Origin: a virus
DNA length: 64,000 bases
Virus record (IMG/VR): IMGVR_UViG_3300017971_000265
Coordinates: 1 to 64,000 of that record
Reading direction: 5' to 3' (one strand)
How positions within the stretch are numbered: position 1 is the first letter of the stretch; every line of letters begins with the position of its first letter. The position numbers were made by a program, and so were the translations under genes. This document shows positions 1 to 7,042 of the stretch, in pieces. The notes under the pieces were generated by a model, which did not search any database, had not been told where the DNA came from, and saw only the letters and a program-made list of their open reading frames with translations.

Positions 1-126
1 CGGCAACTGGCGGGATAAGCTCTGCCGGAAGCTCATGCTCTGGAGACGATCCAGATGGCTGGCGTTGGAAGCGTTGTTATCCTGAGTCTGACGAGAATGC
101 AGGTATCAAATCCTGCCATGTCCTCC

Positions 127-224
127 GAGAAAGTCCGAGGTAGGTGGCTGCCGATGACGATTGGCACAGTGGCTGAGGGATGTACACTAGGACGCTATGT
201 GGGTACATCGTGTAGGACTTTCTC
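127..224 (+). ncRNA. Candidate structured RNA, three-stem fold
   Basis: No convincing gene covers this stretch. GAGAAAGTCC at 127-136 pairs perfectly with GGACTTTCTC at 215-224 (10 bp). Inside it, GATGTAC at 179-185 pairs with GTACATC at 203-209, and TGCC at 149-152 pairs with GGCA at 163-166, giving a possible three-way junction. I recognise no family. The strand is arbitrary because the stems are palindromic. It could be a phage small RNA or a degenerate tRNA-like element. Confidence 0.3.
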
Positions 225-245
225 ATTTTGACGACTCGGAAATGC

Positions 246-341
246 GAGAGATAGTGTTGCCGGTCGCGGGCGTACCGGCCACGGGCGTAGCCGAAAGGCT
301 CAATACTTCTTCGCATGCAGGTTCGAATCCTGCATCTTCTC
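246..341 (+). other. tRNA-like element with canonical T-arm, probably degenerate
   Basis: A T-arm of perfect form is visible: GCAGG at 317-321, loop TTCGAAT, CCTGC at 329-333. Bases 246-252 can pair imperfectly with the 3' flank ATCTTCT as an acceptor-like stem. GCCGGT/ACCGGC and AGCC-GAAA-GGCT form two further hairpins. The anticodon position has a GNRA tetraloop instead of a seven-base loop, and no CCA is encoded. I see no readable anticodon, so this may be a tRNA relic or a tRNA mimic. Confidence 0.25.
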
Positions 342-389
342 TTAGGGCGAAGCGGCTGGTAGGATGTAATAAAAAGGAAGAGGTTCGTA

Positions 390-671
390 ATGCCAGAAAC
401 AGTATGGAGCAGGGACAAGCGGTATTGGGATAGAACTTTGACCAGGTGCAGTCACTGTGGCGAATTCGATAACTGCTTCGGGGTCAGACAAGGCCAATAT
501 ATTTGCCCATTATGCTTAGAGAAAAGAGAGTGGGCTCCTGTCAGAACCTATGAAGAAGATATAGAGTTAAGGAAGAAAAGAATCCATATGGGGGATGCCG
601 AAGACCACCTTCAGGAATATGTTTGTCAGCCCGTAAGAAGAAAACTATTTATTGCCCCGTCGCACAAATGA
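390..671 (+). CDS. Small zinc-ribbon protein
   Basis: A 93-residue protein with two CxxC pairs, CSHC near residue 20 and CPLC near residue 39. This is the spacing of a treble-clef or zinc-ribbon finger. The start ATG follows an AAGGAAGAGG ribosome site by a short spacer. Nothing else is recognisable and the function is unknown. The stop is TGA at 669-671, and the same frame stays open beyond it for 91 codons of Asp-Thr-rich sequence (next entry), so the two may once have been one gene. It is the first rightward gene of the accessory region. Confidence 0.6.
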   Translation: MPETVWSRDKRYWDRTLTRCSHCGEFDNCFGVRQGQYICPLCLEKREWAPVRTYEEDIELRKKRIHMGDAEDHLQEYVCQPVRRKLFIAPSHK

Positions 672-947
672 GGCAACGATGTCGACACCGACACTGACAC
701 TGACGCCGATACAGATACCGTCACGGACGCAGACACGGATACAGATACTGACTCGGATGGCGACTCGGATGGGGATGCCGATACCAGAACCGATGGCGAG
801 ACAGATACGGAGACAGAGACGGATACAGGGACTGAAGCTGATACTGATTCATATCTTGGCGAGGAGGTAGGTGAGGGGGAGATGCTTTCTCATATATCGT
901 TCCGGGGTTCTTTCATCTTTGCGCAGAAACATTGTGAGTCCTTATAG
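672..947 (+). other. In-frame Asp-Thr/Asp-Ser repeat after the TGA of the preceding gene
   Basis: Directly after TGA 669-671 the same frame reads 91 sense codons to TAG 945-947. The first two thirds are almost pure Asp-Thr, Asp-Ser, Asp-Gly and Glu-Thr dipeptides, built on a degenerate GAYACN DNA repeat. The end is ordinary sequence. There is no ATG at the beginning, so it would be made only by stop readthrough or is a decayed 3' end. The other frames give Thr/Arg/Pro-rich products that I treat as shadows. It overlaps the end of the leftward gene at 890. Confidence 0.3.
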
Positions 948-1306
948 TAGAATTCGAAACCGATGCTTTCTATGATTTTTTGTAGTCGCCTAAGAGCATT
1001 GAGTAGATCGGGGTTGTCGGGTTGGCCATCTCGGTAATGGGCGAGCAATAGGTCGGAGCGCTCAAAGAGTAGATAATCTTCTCCTCCGAATTCGTTATGA
1101 ATTACCTTTTCCTGGATTAATTTGTGTGCGGCCAGCTCGAATTGTGTCGAGAGTGGGAGCGATCCGAAGCCATAAGGTTCGGCTTGTTTTTCCCGGATCA
1201 CATGACCGTAAAGGGCCATGAATGGAAAGAGGTGTTTAGCTACCAAAAGAGGAATTTCTGTGATAAATATCTCTTTTTGTTTTTGTTTCTTGTCTTCTTT
1301 TTTCAT
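890..1306 (-). CDS. Hypothetical protein, leftward operon gene 2
   Basis: A 138-residue protein starting with a Lys-rich stretch, followed by mixed helical sequence that ends in Cys-containing residues. I chose the ATG at 1306 because AGAAGGAGA lies just upstream on the minus strand. An upstream in-frame ATG at 1354 lies within the spacer and lacks such a site. It sits 20 bases after the stop of the gene at 1326-1556 and shares its promoter. No family is recognised. Leftward orientation against a rightward genome suggests an early or accessory gene. Confidence 0.7.
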   Translation of the reverse strand: MKKEDKKQKQKEIFITEIPLLVAKHLFPFMALYGHVIREKQAEPYGFGSLPLSTQFELAAHKLIQEKVIHNEFGGEDYLLFERSDLLLAHYRDGQPDNPDLLNALRRLQKIIESIGFEFYYKDSQCFCAKMKEPRNDI

Positions 1307-1325
1307 TGGTTTCTCCTTCTGTGGG

Positions 1326-1556
1326 TTATTTGGATTCAGGGCATGATCCTTCAACTACGTGAAGGTTCCAGTTCGAGGGGTCACGGCCATGTTTGAGCAA
1401 AGAGGTTTTGCACTTTCTGATCGTGGCTTCAGCTTCATCTTTAGATCTGGCACCGCACAGGGGCCATCCGAGAAGAGCGCTGTTTCCTGTTCCTACTATA
1501 CAGAGAGGGAGATTGCCCGCTCTGACATGAAAGTGGGCCTGTTTTTCTTTTTTCAT
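1326..1556 (-). CDS. Hypothetical protein, leftward operon gene 1
   Basis: A 76-residue protein with a strong GGAGGAAGG ribosome site before the ATG on the minus strand. The middle reads as a compact alpha/beta fold with two Cys residues, and the end is Cys and Ser rich. It shares a Lys-rich N-terminus (MKKE) with the following gene, which may simply reflect similar translation starts. It is first in a two-gene operon behind the sigma70-type promoter at 1598-1626. Function unknown. Confidence 0.72.
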   Translation of the reverse strand: MKKEKQAHFHVRAGNLPLCIVGTGNSALLGWPLCGARSKDEAEATIRKCKTSLLKHGRDPSNWNLHVVEGSCPESK

Positions 1557-1597
1557 TTGCTTTTCCTTCCTCCAGCATCTCGCTGGGCCTTATGAAT

Positions 1598-1626
1598 ATA
1601 GTAGATAAACAATAAGTGATTGTCAA
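1598..1626 (-). promoter_or_regulatory. Sigma70-type promoter for the leftward operon
   Basis: On the minus strand a perfect -35 TTGACA (1626-1621) is followed by a 17-base spacer and -10 TACTAT (1603-1598). The first gene starts at 1556, leaving a short leader. This is the best host-like promoter in the accessory region. Confidence 0.7.
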
Positions 1627-1783
1627 GAAAAAAAAGAACTTGCGTTCATCCCGAAAAAGGTATATGGTGGGGTAGTTTTTCGAGAAAGGGAGCGGTGGTA
1701 AAAAATGGGGTTTTATATTTGCGTCTGACGTCTCGATGGTGTATTAATAAGTTCCTGCCAAGAGGCAGAGGGAGGAGAATGCG

Positions 1784-2479
1784 GTGAAGATAAATCCAGA
1801 GTTCGTAGATGCGGGGATCTTTTTGTGTACCAAAAAATGCGAGGCTTGGCAGAAGGATAGTCCGATTGTAGATGGGAAGCCGGAGATTGTTATACGGTGC
1901 AAGGAGGATCAGTACAGAGAGGTTGTGCCCCGTCCGGTTTGTTTGCCATGGATCAGGTCGTTGCAAGAGGCAAACAAGACTTGCTCTGCATCGTTGCAAC
2001 GGGCCGTTACGAAAACGAAAGAGATGGAGACGGCTTACGAGGATCAGTTGCAGAAGAAGCGTGCGGTGATAAAGCGGCACGAAAAGGAAGGGTTGAAGGT
2101 GCGTGCCGAAATGATGAGGCTTCGTGGCACGACTCAGAAACAGAAGGATGAAATTGACATTCTCACCAACGAAGTCATGACGAGTTCGCTGAATATCCAA
2201 CATGCCTGGGCGGATCTGAAAGAGTTGCAGGATTTTCGTAAGCAATGGGGGAGGGTTGAGAAGAAGGTGGCAAGGCTGGAAAAGAAAGAGATACGACTGC
2301 AAGAAGTCGAGACTGAACTGAAGCAGTTGAAAATCGAGAATGCTCAATTGAAGCAAGAGGACAGGGCGAAACAGGCGCGACTCGCCGGACTTACTGAAAG
2401 GCTGAAGGAGTTGGCGAAGGAAAAAAAAGAGAGCCCGGACACGGCGGAAAAAAATGAAGCAGTAGGTTGTGCTCTTTGA
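1784..2479 (+). CDS. Coiled-coil protein
   Basis: A 231-residue protein. The first 60 residues contain three Cys and look globular. From about residue 65 to 220 the sequence is Lys/Glu-rich with heptad spacing, so a long coiled coil is likely. The start is GTG, six bases after a GGAGGAG ribosome site. A GACGTC lies about 55 bases upstream in the leader. A role as a scaffold, DNA-condensing or host-interaction protein cannot be told apart from sequence. No family recognised. Confidence 0.75.
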   Translation: MKINPEFVDAGIFLCTKKCEAWQKDSPIVDGKPEIVIRCKEDQYREVVPRPVCLPWIRSLQEANKTCSASLQRAVTKTKEMETAYEDQLQKKRAVIKRHEKEGLKVRAEMMRLRGTTQKQKDEIDILTNEVMTSSLNIQHAWADLKELQDFRKQWGRVEKKVARLEKKEIRLQEVETELKQLKIENAQLKQEDRAKQARLAGLTERLKELAKEKKESPDTAEKNEAVGCAL

Positions 2480-2480
2480 A

Positions 2481-2563
2481 TTTAGCCGAGACTAGGGGAC
2501 ATCGATGTTGCTTGGGGACGTCGAGCCTGGAAGTCCCGCATTGAGGAAAGGTTTGGTGAGAGA
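2481..2563 (+). repeat. Intergenic repeat module, copy A (5'-truncated)
   Basis: This copy begins inside the first hairpin (TTAGCCGAGACTAG) and keeps the central GACATCGATGTT...GACGTCGAG stem-loop and the GAGGAAAGGTTTGG arm. It lacks the terminal GTGGAGGGTT hairpin. The next gene starts directly at its end. Confidence 0.8.
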
Positions 2564-2564
2564 T

Positions 2565-2918
2565 ATGGCAGAGGTGAAGCGATTGTGGACTCGGACCAGC
2601 GACGATCCCGAGGCATATAGGATGCGGAAGGGGAACAGATGGGGGCTGGTGCGTAGGCACGGCAAATCATGGGAGTTGTATCTGATTCTAAGTGCTGCGT
2701 CGATGCGACGAGTAGAGGAGTATTCGTCTGAGGCTCCCCCCTTTGAGTGGGCATCGGAAAGGGTCAAGTTGTGGGATGAAAGGATCAGTAGTGGCACATG
2801 GGAGGAACGGGACATTGGGACTCGTAAGCCGGGAGAGGAAGGGAATAGCGGAGGCAGGTTGATTCCGATGCAGACCTTTGATGAGAGGGGTCGAAAGAGA
2901 GCAAGGGATGCGACTTAA
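2565..2918 (+). CDS. Hypothetical protein downstream of repeat copy A
   Basis: A 117-residue, Arg/Glu/Trp-rich protein. The frame is open back to ATG 2505 inside the repeat, but those 20 codons are repeat-encoded and recur before other genes. I therefore place the start at ATG 2565, which follows GGTGAGAG. The second half is basic (ERGRKRARD at the end). It overlaps the next start by 11 bases. Function unknown. Confidence 0.5.
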   Translation: MAEVKRLWTRTSDDPEAYRMRKGNRWGLVRRHGKSWELYLILSAASMRRVEEYSSEAPPFEWASERVKLWDERISSGTWEERDIGTRKPGEEGNSGGRLIPMQTFDERGRKRARDAT

Positions 2919-3252
2919 GGGAGAGTGGGCCTTTTTTAAAAAACTGGCATATAGCAGAGAGCAGCAGTTGGCTTTTTTTGATCGCTTGCAGGAGATGAAG
3001 GTTCCAAGGAAGAGACGGATCGCATATGCAGCAGCCATTTCTCTTGTTACCGTAATAGAGGAAGCGGCTGGTTCTTTAGACGTCTTCTTCGATGGGGGGT
3101 TGTGTATTTTTTATGGTGGTCAGTGTGAGAAGTGCATTGGGAGATCTCGTATGGGGGGGTGTTCGTTTTGTGGGCATAGCAAGGATAGTGTGAGGAATGT
3201 TTGCGAGGTATATAGGAAAGCTTTCAACACGGTAAGAAGAGGTAAGGAATGA
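2908..3252 (+). CDS. Putative zinc-binding protein ending in the repeat-encoded TVRRGKE tail
   Basis: A 114-residue protein with an N-terminal helical part and a C-terminal C-x2-C, C-x2-C-x-H cluster (CEKC, CSFCGH), suggesting a zinc finger. Start chosen at ATG 2908 behind AGCAAGGG, overlapping the upstream stop. The last seven codons, TVRRGKE, and the stop come from repeat copy B and are identical to the ends of the genes at 5568 and 7043. The C-terminus was therefore probably supplied by insertion or recombination at the module. Confidence 0.62.
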   Translation: MRLKGEWAFFKKLAYSREQQLAFFDRLQEMKVPRKRRIAYAAAISLVTVIEEAAGSLDVFFDGGLCIFYGGQCEKCIGRSRMGGCSFCGHSKDSVRNVCEVYRKAFNTVRRGKE

Positions 3253-3445
3253 GACTAGTCTTAGCCGAGACTAGCGGGAGACATCGATGTTGCTTGGGGA
3301 CGTCGAGCCCGGAAGTCCCGCATTGGGAAAAGACTTGGCGAGATGGAGATTTCCAAGGGTCTTTTCCACATGCGTGGAAGGTTGCGATCATCCGGCGGGT
3401 GGGTGCACCCTGGAACGTCTTCTCCACACATGCGTGGAGGGTTGG
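3229..3445 (+). repeat. Intergenic repeat module, copy B (full length)
   Basis: Full module in order: TVRRGKE codons and TGA; hairpin CTAGTCT-TAGCCG-AGACTAG; outer stem GCGGGA/TCCCGC enclosing CGATGTT/GACGTCG; long stem GGAAAAGAC-TTGG / CCAAGGGTCTTTTCC; then two SD-containing hairpins of the form CTCCAC...GTGGAGGG. The gene at 3455 follows. Confidence 0.85.
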
Positions 3446-3454
3446 AGGTTAAAA

Positions 3455-3727
3455 ATGCCGAAGGGTAAGAGCAAGGATAGGGTTATGGCTGCGGCAACGA
3501 GGACAGTAAATGTGGTGGAGTGCCAGTCATGTAAGCGGATGCACCCAGTTGATAGTGAGGATTTTGTCGTCATATATGGAAACATTAGTGTGGGCCTAGA
3601 GGTGCGTGAGGTTGTTGGAGGCAATATAGACGATAATGGGAAGGTATCGGGATCAGCGATTTATTGCCGGAGACGGGAGTGTTTGGAACGTGTCTTCTCT
3701 CGAATTCTGGCTCCGGCCAAGGGTTGA
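3455..3727 (+). CDS. Small Cys-containing protein
   Basis: A 90-residue protein with a CQSC pair near residue 22 and a second Cys pair near the end (YCRRREC), suggesting a single zinc site. The frame is open back into the repeat to ATG 3287. The GGAGG at the end of the module hairpin followed by ATG 3455 is the natural start. The repeat-derived leader would add 56 residues of low plausibility. Function unknown. Confidence 0.62.
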   Translation: MPKGKSKDRVMAAATRTVNVVECQSCKRMHPVDSEDFVVIYGNISVGLEVREVVGGNIDDNGKVSGSAIYCRRRECLERVFSRILAPAKG

Positions 3728-3750
3728 CAGATGGCCTGGGATTGTTTTAG

Positions 3751-3933
3751 ATGAATTTAGAGAACTGCTCCCGGTCTCATGTGAGCGGTAGACCACTGCC
3801 TAAGAATGCCCCCCCACATTTGAAGGCACTATCGCTCCTTGGGGCCGGTCGAGCGGTTCTCTTTTTTTTAGTGTGGAGGGTTGTTTGGTTATCGGTTGGT
3901 ACGTTTTATTCACGGTCGTGTGGATGGATCTAG
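3751..3933 (+). CDS. Doubtful small membrane ORF
   Basis: A 60-codon ORF in an otherwise empty 235-base gap. Its second half has one hydrophobic segment (about residues 28-50). No ribosome site is seen. The stretch also contains TTAGTGTGGAGGGTTG near 3868, a relic of the module hairpin, so the gap is more likely repeat debris than a gene. Confidence 0.2.
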   Translation: MNLENCSRSHVSGRPLPKNAPPHLKALSLLGAGRAVLFFLVWRVVWLSVGTFYSRSCGWI

Positions 3934-3961
3934 CTATGACTAATTGAGACTGGAGGAAGAG

Positions 3962-4462
3962 ATGAAATACGTGGAAGCGCCGAATTCGATAGAGGGCATG
4001 GCAAGGCCCGCTATTTTTTTGGCCGGTGGAATTTCTAATTGCGAGGATTGGCAGAGGGAAGTTTCGAGTAGAGTCTGTGCAGAGGTGACCAGGGGGACAT
4101 TGCTCAATCCGAGGCGGGCAGATTTTCCCATAGATGATCCTGGTGCGGCGGAGGGACAGATCAACTGGGAACAACAGGCTCTATGGGCATCAGACGTCGT
4201 TTCGTTCTGGTTTGCTAAGGGTACATCGGTGCAACCTATTGTGATGTTTGAGCTTGGTTGTCACTTGGGGCGTTATTGTATTGGGGGAGGACCGAAAAGA
4301 ATTCTTGTCGGGATAGACCCTGAGTATGCGAGGAAGCAGGATGTGATCTTGCAGATCCAGGCGCATGCGCGTTCTCTAAATGGCCCCTGGATAATTGTTC
4401 CGCATTTTTCATTGAAAGAGCATATTGAAAAAATTATCAGCACAATGGAGACTATACGATAA
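3962..4462 (+). CDS. Nucleoside 2-deoxyribosyltransferase-like protein
   Basis: A 166-residue protein with the family pattern IFLAGGISN near residue 18, DWQ shortly after, LNPRRADF near residue 46, and the FELG segment near residue 96 that holds the usual catalytic Glu. In the family (Nuc_deoxyri_tr2 type) these proteins cleave or exchange the N-glycosidic bond of nucleosides. In phages they sit in nucleotide salvage or base-modification sets. Start ATG 3962 follows GGAGGAAGAG. Two DNA methyltransferases nearby fit a DNA-modification context, but that link is inferred. Confidence 0.72.
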   Translation: MKYVEAPNSIEGMARPAIFLAGGISNCEDWQREVSSRVCAEVTRGTLLNPRRADFPIDDPGAAEGQINWEQQALWASDVVSFWFAKGTSVQPIVMFELGCHLGRYCIGGGPKRILVGIDPEYARKQDVILQIQAHARSLNGPWIIVPHFSLKEHIEKIISTMETIR

Positions 4463-4466
4463 GGTT

Positions 4467-4558
4467 GAGAATGAAACTAGTCTTAGCCGAGACTAGCGGG
4501 AGATATCGATGTTGCCTGAGAACATCGAGCCCGGAAGTCCCGCATTGGGAAAAGACTT
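4467..4558 (+). repeat. Intergenic repeat module, copy C (3'-truncated)
   Basis: It keeps the CTAGTCT/AGACTAG hairpin and the GCGGGA/TCCCGC stem-loop. The inner stem is CGATGTT-gcctgag-AACATCG, perfectly paired. Compared with other copies, both strands of this stem have changed together. The long stem and terminal hairpins are missing, and the methyltransferase ORF begins at its end. Confidence 0.8.
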
Positions 4559-4559
4559 T

Positions 4560-5555
4560 ATGAAGTCGCGAAAATCAGAATTCAGTCGGATCTGTCAATC
4601 AGCCGAGCAGGTTATCCACACCAGGACGGAAAGAGCCATTCTCATCGCCGGGGACTCGATAGAGATGATCAAGCTTATTCCTGATCATACAGTATCGTTG
4701 ATCCTGACGGACCCCCCATATCACGCAACTCAGAAGAAAAACATTTATGGTGATACCCAGTTCAAGAAGGATTTGGACTATCTCGAATGGATGGGGGAAT
4801 TCGGGGTCGAATGGCGGCGTATTCTGAAAACAAATGGATCGCTCTTCTGTTTCTGCGATTCTTCTCTGGCCGCCCGGCTGGAGGTGCTTTTGTCCGAATG
4901 GTTCAATATCTTGTCTCGGGTGGTCTGGACAAAGCCGAATGAACCAGGTTACGACGGCTGGAAGGGGAAGATGAAGAAAGAGGCCCTTCGCCAGTGGTAT
5001 CCTCACAGCGAGCGAATGATCTTCGCCGAACCCGCAGAGGAAGGAAACCTTCATCGTTCACCATTTGGTCACTATCTCAAAGAGATGAGAACGAAAGCGG
5101 GTATGTCTACTTACGATCTCACTGAACAAATCGGAGCGTACGGCAAGGTCAATCATGGCGGTGCTGTTTCGAACTGGGAGGCTGGCCGAAACACTCCCAG
5201 CGAGGAACAGTACGCACGAATATGCCAGGCAATTCTGTCGACAAGAAGAGTATCGAGAATGATTCCCTACGAAGATATTATCCGAAAGTTTCGGGTAGAC
5301 AAGAACCGGGAGTTCACGGATATCTGGACGTTTCCTTCCGTGCGCCCTTACAAAGGCAAGCATCCCGCAGAGAAACCGCTCGATCTTCTCACGCACGCCA
5401 TTGAAGCAACCACGTACGAAGACGATATTGTGTTGGATTGCTTTGCAGGCTCCGGCAGTACTTCTGTCGCAGCCACGGCACTCGGTCGAAGAAGTGTGGC
5501 GATGGAGATTGACGAAAAATGGATTCCAGTCATTGCCAAGGCGGTGCGAACTTGA
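4560..5555 (+). CDS. Beta-class DNA methyltransferase with inserted XRE-type HTH
   Basis: A 331-residue SAM-dependent amino-methyltransferase (N6-adenine or N4-cytosine). The catalytic motif IV is TDPPY at residues 50-54, and the SAM-binding motif I, FAGSGST, is at about 295-301, giving the beta order. Between them, at roughly 165-225, lies a helix-turn-helix of XRE type (RTKAGMSTYDLTEQIG, then AVSNWEAGRNTPS), which probably helps target recognition. The frame is open back to ATG 4509 in repeat copy C. I prefer ATG 4560, although its ribosome site is weak. There is no GACGTC inside the gene and codons are more GC-rich, both signs of acquisition. Confidence 0.9.
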   Translation: MKSRKSEFSRICQSAEQVIHTRTERAILIAGDSIEMIKLIPDHTVSLILTDPPYHATQKKNIYGDTQFKKDLDYLEWMGEFGVEWRRILKTNGSLFCFCDSSLAARLEVLLSEWFNILSRVVWTKPNEPGYDGWKGKMKKEALRQWYPHSERMIFAEPAEEGNLHRSPFGHYLKEMRTKAGMSTYDLTEQIGAYGKVNHGGAVSNWEAGRNTPSEEQYARICQAILSTRRVSRMIPYEDIIRKFRVDKNREFTDIWTFPSVRPYKGKHPAEKPLDLLTHAIEATTYEDDIVLDCFAGSGSTSVAATALGRRSVAMEIDEKWIPVIAKAVRT

Positions 5556-5567
5556 AAAGGTCTAGCC

Positions 5568-6050
5568 ATGGTTAACACGAGACTAGAAATTGCGCCCATA
5601 CCAGTCAAACACGCGGTAAGATTTGTTACCAAAACTCACCGCCGATTGCCGCATGCCCATCACCGCATGTGGGCGATTGGGTTGTGGGTGTCAGATCAAC
5701 TTTCCGGGGTGGCGCTAGTTGGCGCACCCAAGGCTCGTGAGCTAGCGGCAACCACTGGAGAGGGTGAGCAGTGGCCACGGCCCTACAACCGGCTGGAAGT
5801 GGTAAGGGTTGCGGTGCAAGAGCACGTGCCGAATGGATGCTCTAAATTGTATGGAGCATGTGCAAGGGCTGCGCGTGGAATGGGTGTAACTGATTTGCTA
5901 AAACATCTTCATGAAGCTCTCGATGAGGTTCTGGTAGGGAATTGTAAGAAATTTATCTCCCTTCATATTGAAAAGGCCCTGGAACCTATTTTAGAACTTG
6001 AAGAAACTGAAGTTTCTGGAGAGGCTACGGTAAGAAGAGGTAAGGAATGA
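5568..6050 (+). CDS. XF1762-family-like protein with replaced C-terminus
   Basis: A 160-residue protein. Residues about 10-105 match the phage XF1762-type pattern as I know it: a His-containing strand, a central GVALVGAPKAREL, an EVVRVAV segment and CSKLYGACARAARGMG. From about residue 108 the sequence no longer follows the family and becomes a helical, Glu-rich tail ending in repeat-encoded TVRRGKE. The 3' part therefore looks swapped during repeat-mediated recombination. Start ATG 5568 lies 12 bases after the methyltransferase stop. Function of the family is unknown. Confidence 0.6.
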   Translation: MVNTRLEIAPIPVKHAVRFVTKTHRRLPHAHHRMWAIGLWVSDQLSGVALVGAPKARELAATTGEGEQWPRPYNRLEVVRVAVQEHVPNGCSKLYGACARAARGMGVTDLLKHLHEALDEVLVGNCKKFISLHIEKALEPILELEETEVSGEATVRRGKE

Positions 6051-6240
6051 GACTAGTCTTAGCCGAGACTAGCGGGAGACATCGATGTTGCTTGGGGACG
6101 TCGAGCCCGGAAGTCCCGCATTGGAGAAGTGCTTGGTGAGATGGAGATTTCCAAGTGTTTTCTCCATATGCGTGGAGGGTTGGGTTCTGCTAACGCGCTA
6201 GGAACTTTTCCAGGAGTCTTCTCCACATATGCGTGGAGGG
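6027..6240 (+). repeat. Intergenic repeat module, copy D (full length)
   Basis: Contains the TVRRGKE codons and TGA, all main stems, and two SD hairpins (CTCCATATGCGTGGAG and CTCCACATATGCGTGGAG). It begins the 316-base gap between genes at 6050 and 6366. After the module the gap is AT-rich and contains TATACT and TTGACA promoter-like words. Confidence 0.85.
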
Positions 6241-6301
6241 TCTGTTTACCTGGTATACGATGAGGCGTTTTTTTTAGTGGATAGGTGTTATACTTTTTAT
6301 C

Positions 6302-6330
6302 TTGACATTACGCTATAGCATATGATAGGC
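6302..6330 (+). promoter_or_regulatory. Possible promoter upstream of the SSB-tip protein
   Basis: A perfect TTGACA at 6302-6307. The -10 at 16 to 17 bases is poor (GATAGG or ATAGGC). A separate TATACT at about 6290 lacks a good -35. The region is AT-rich and directly precedes a gene, so some promoter activity is plausible. Confidence 0.3.
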
Positions 6331-6365
6331 CGTGATGACGACACAACAGGACGGAGACAAAACAG

Positions 6366-6770
6366 ATGAAGGCCAAGATTTTTGAGGGGACGCATACAAG
6401 GGTCGAAGATCAGATTAATAAGTGGTTGGGCGAGAATAATTTGACAGAGATAAGTCTGTCAATTGCTGCGAGTGGGGGTATGTCTATGGTGGCACTTGCT
6501 TTGTATCGAGAGGCGAGTTCGGGGGATCGCACGGAGAAGGGCAAGGCTGGCCTGGGAGCGCCGAGATGCACCTGCGGTGCCCCAATGATTAAGAGACATC
6601 GACATTCGGATGGAGAGCCATTCTGGGGCTGCTCACAGTATCCTGCGTGTCGAAACCTCTTACCATATGATAGGGCAGAAGCGCCAGGGGAGCAGGGTGA
6701 AGTTTTAGACCAAAGAAGGGTAGAGGATGGAATTGCCGATCTGGATCGGGGCGATGATATCCCATTTTAA
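6366..6770 (+). CDS. Topoisomerase-type zinc-finger protein with SSB-like C-terminal tip
   Basis: A 134-residue protein. Residues about 68-100 form a C4 topoisomerase-type zinc ribbon: CTCG, then FWGCSQYPAC. The last residues, DRGDDIPF, match the acidic-hydrophobic tip of bacterial SSB proteins (DDDIPF), which docks repair and replication proteins. The N-terminal 45 residues are helical and unrecognised. I infer a single-strand-DNA-associated or decoy protein that recruits host SSB-binding partners. It is not a full SSB, since no OB fold is evident. An AATG start follows ACGGAGACA. Confidence 0.72.
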   Translation: MKAKIFEGTHTRVEDQINKWLGENNLTEISLSIAASGGMSMVALALYREASSGDRTEKGKAGLGAPRCTCGAPMIKRHRHSDGEPFWGCSQYPACRNLLPYDRAEAPGEQGEVLDQRRVEDGIADLDRGDDIPF

Positions 6771-6771
6771 A

Positions 6772-7040
6772 AAAGGAATGAGACTAGTCTTAGCCGAGAC
6801 TAGCGGGAGACATCGGCGTTGCTTGGGGACGTCGAGCCCGGAAGTCCCGCATTGGGAAAAGACTTGGCAGAGATGGAGATTTCCAAGTGTCTTCTCCACA
6901 TATGCGTGGAGGGTTGGTAGGGGATCGGGTATCGGCCATTTCTCAGGGTCGTCTTTTCTACGGGTGCGTGGAGGGTTGGAAGGGCACGTTGGCGTGGATG
7001 GTGCACACAAAGTCTTCTCTACGGGTGCGTGGAGGGTTGG
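6772..7040 (+). repeat. Intergenic repeat module, copy E (with three SD hairpins)
   Basis: Starts at AAAAGGAATGAGACTAG, has the CGGCGTT variant of the inner stem (still pairing with GACGTCG through G-T pairs), the long stem, and three tandem GTGGAGGGTT hairpins spaced by about 60 and 50 bases of unique sequence. The HTH gene starts 3 bases after it. Confidence 0.85.
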
Positions 7041-7042
7041 GC

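Noticed and set aside
246-341. Functional tRNA gene
   Set aside because: The T-arm is perfect, but the acceptor pairing is broken and no anticodon loop of seven bases can be formed.
652-870. Thr/Arg/Pro-rich ORF at 652
   Set aside because: It is an alternative frame of the GAYACN repeat; the frame continuous with the zinc-ribbon gene has the more regular Asp-Thr product.
3840-3875. Rho-independent terminator before the T-run at about 3864
   Set aside because: Only a 3-bp stem (GAG/CTC or CCG/CGG) can be drawn before the T-run.
2505-4559. Repeat-encoded N-terminal extensions (MLLGDVEPGSPAL, MLPENIEPGSPAL) of several ORFs
   Set aside because: The same codons occur in front of different genes because the module is repeated; they lie in paired RNA stems and lack ribosome sites.
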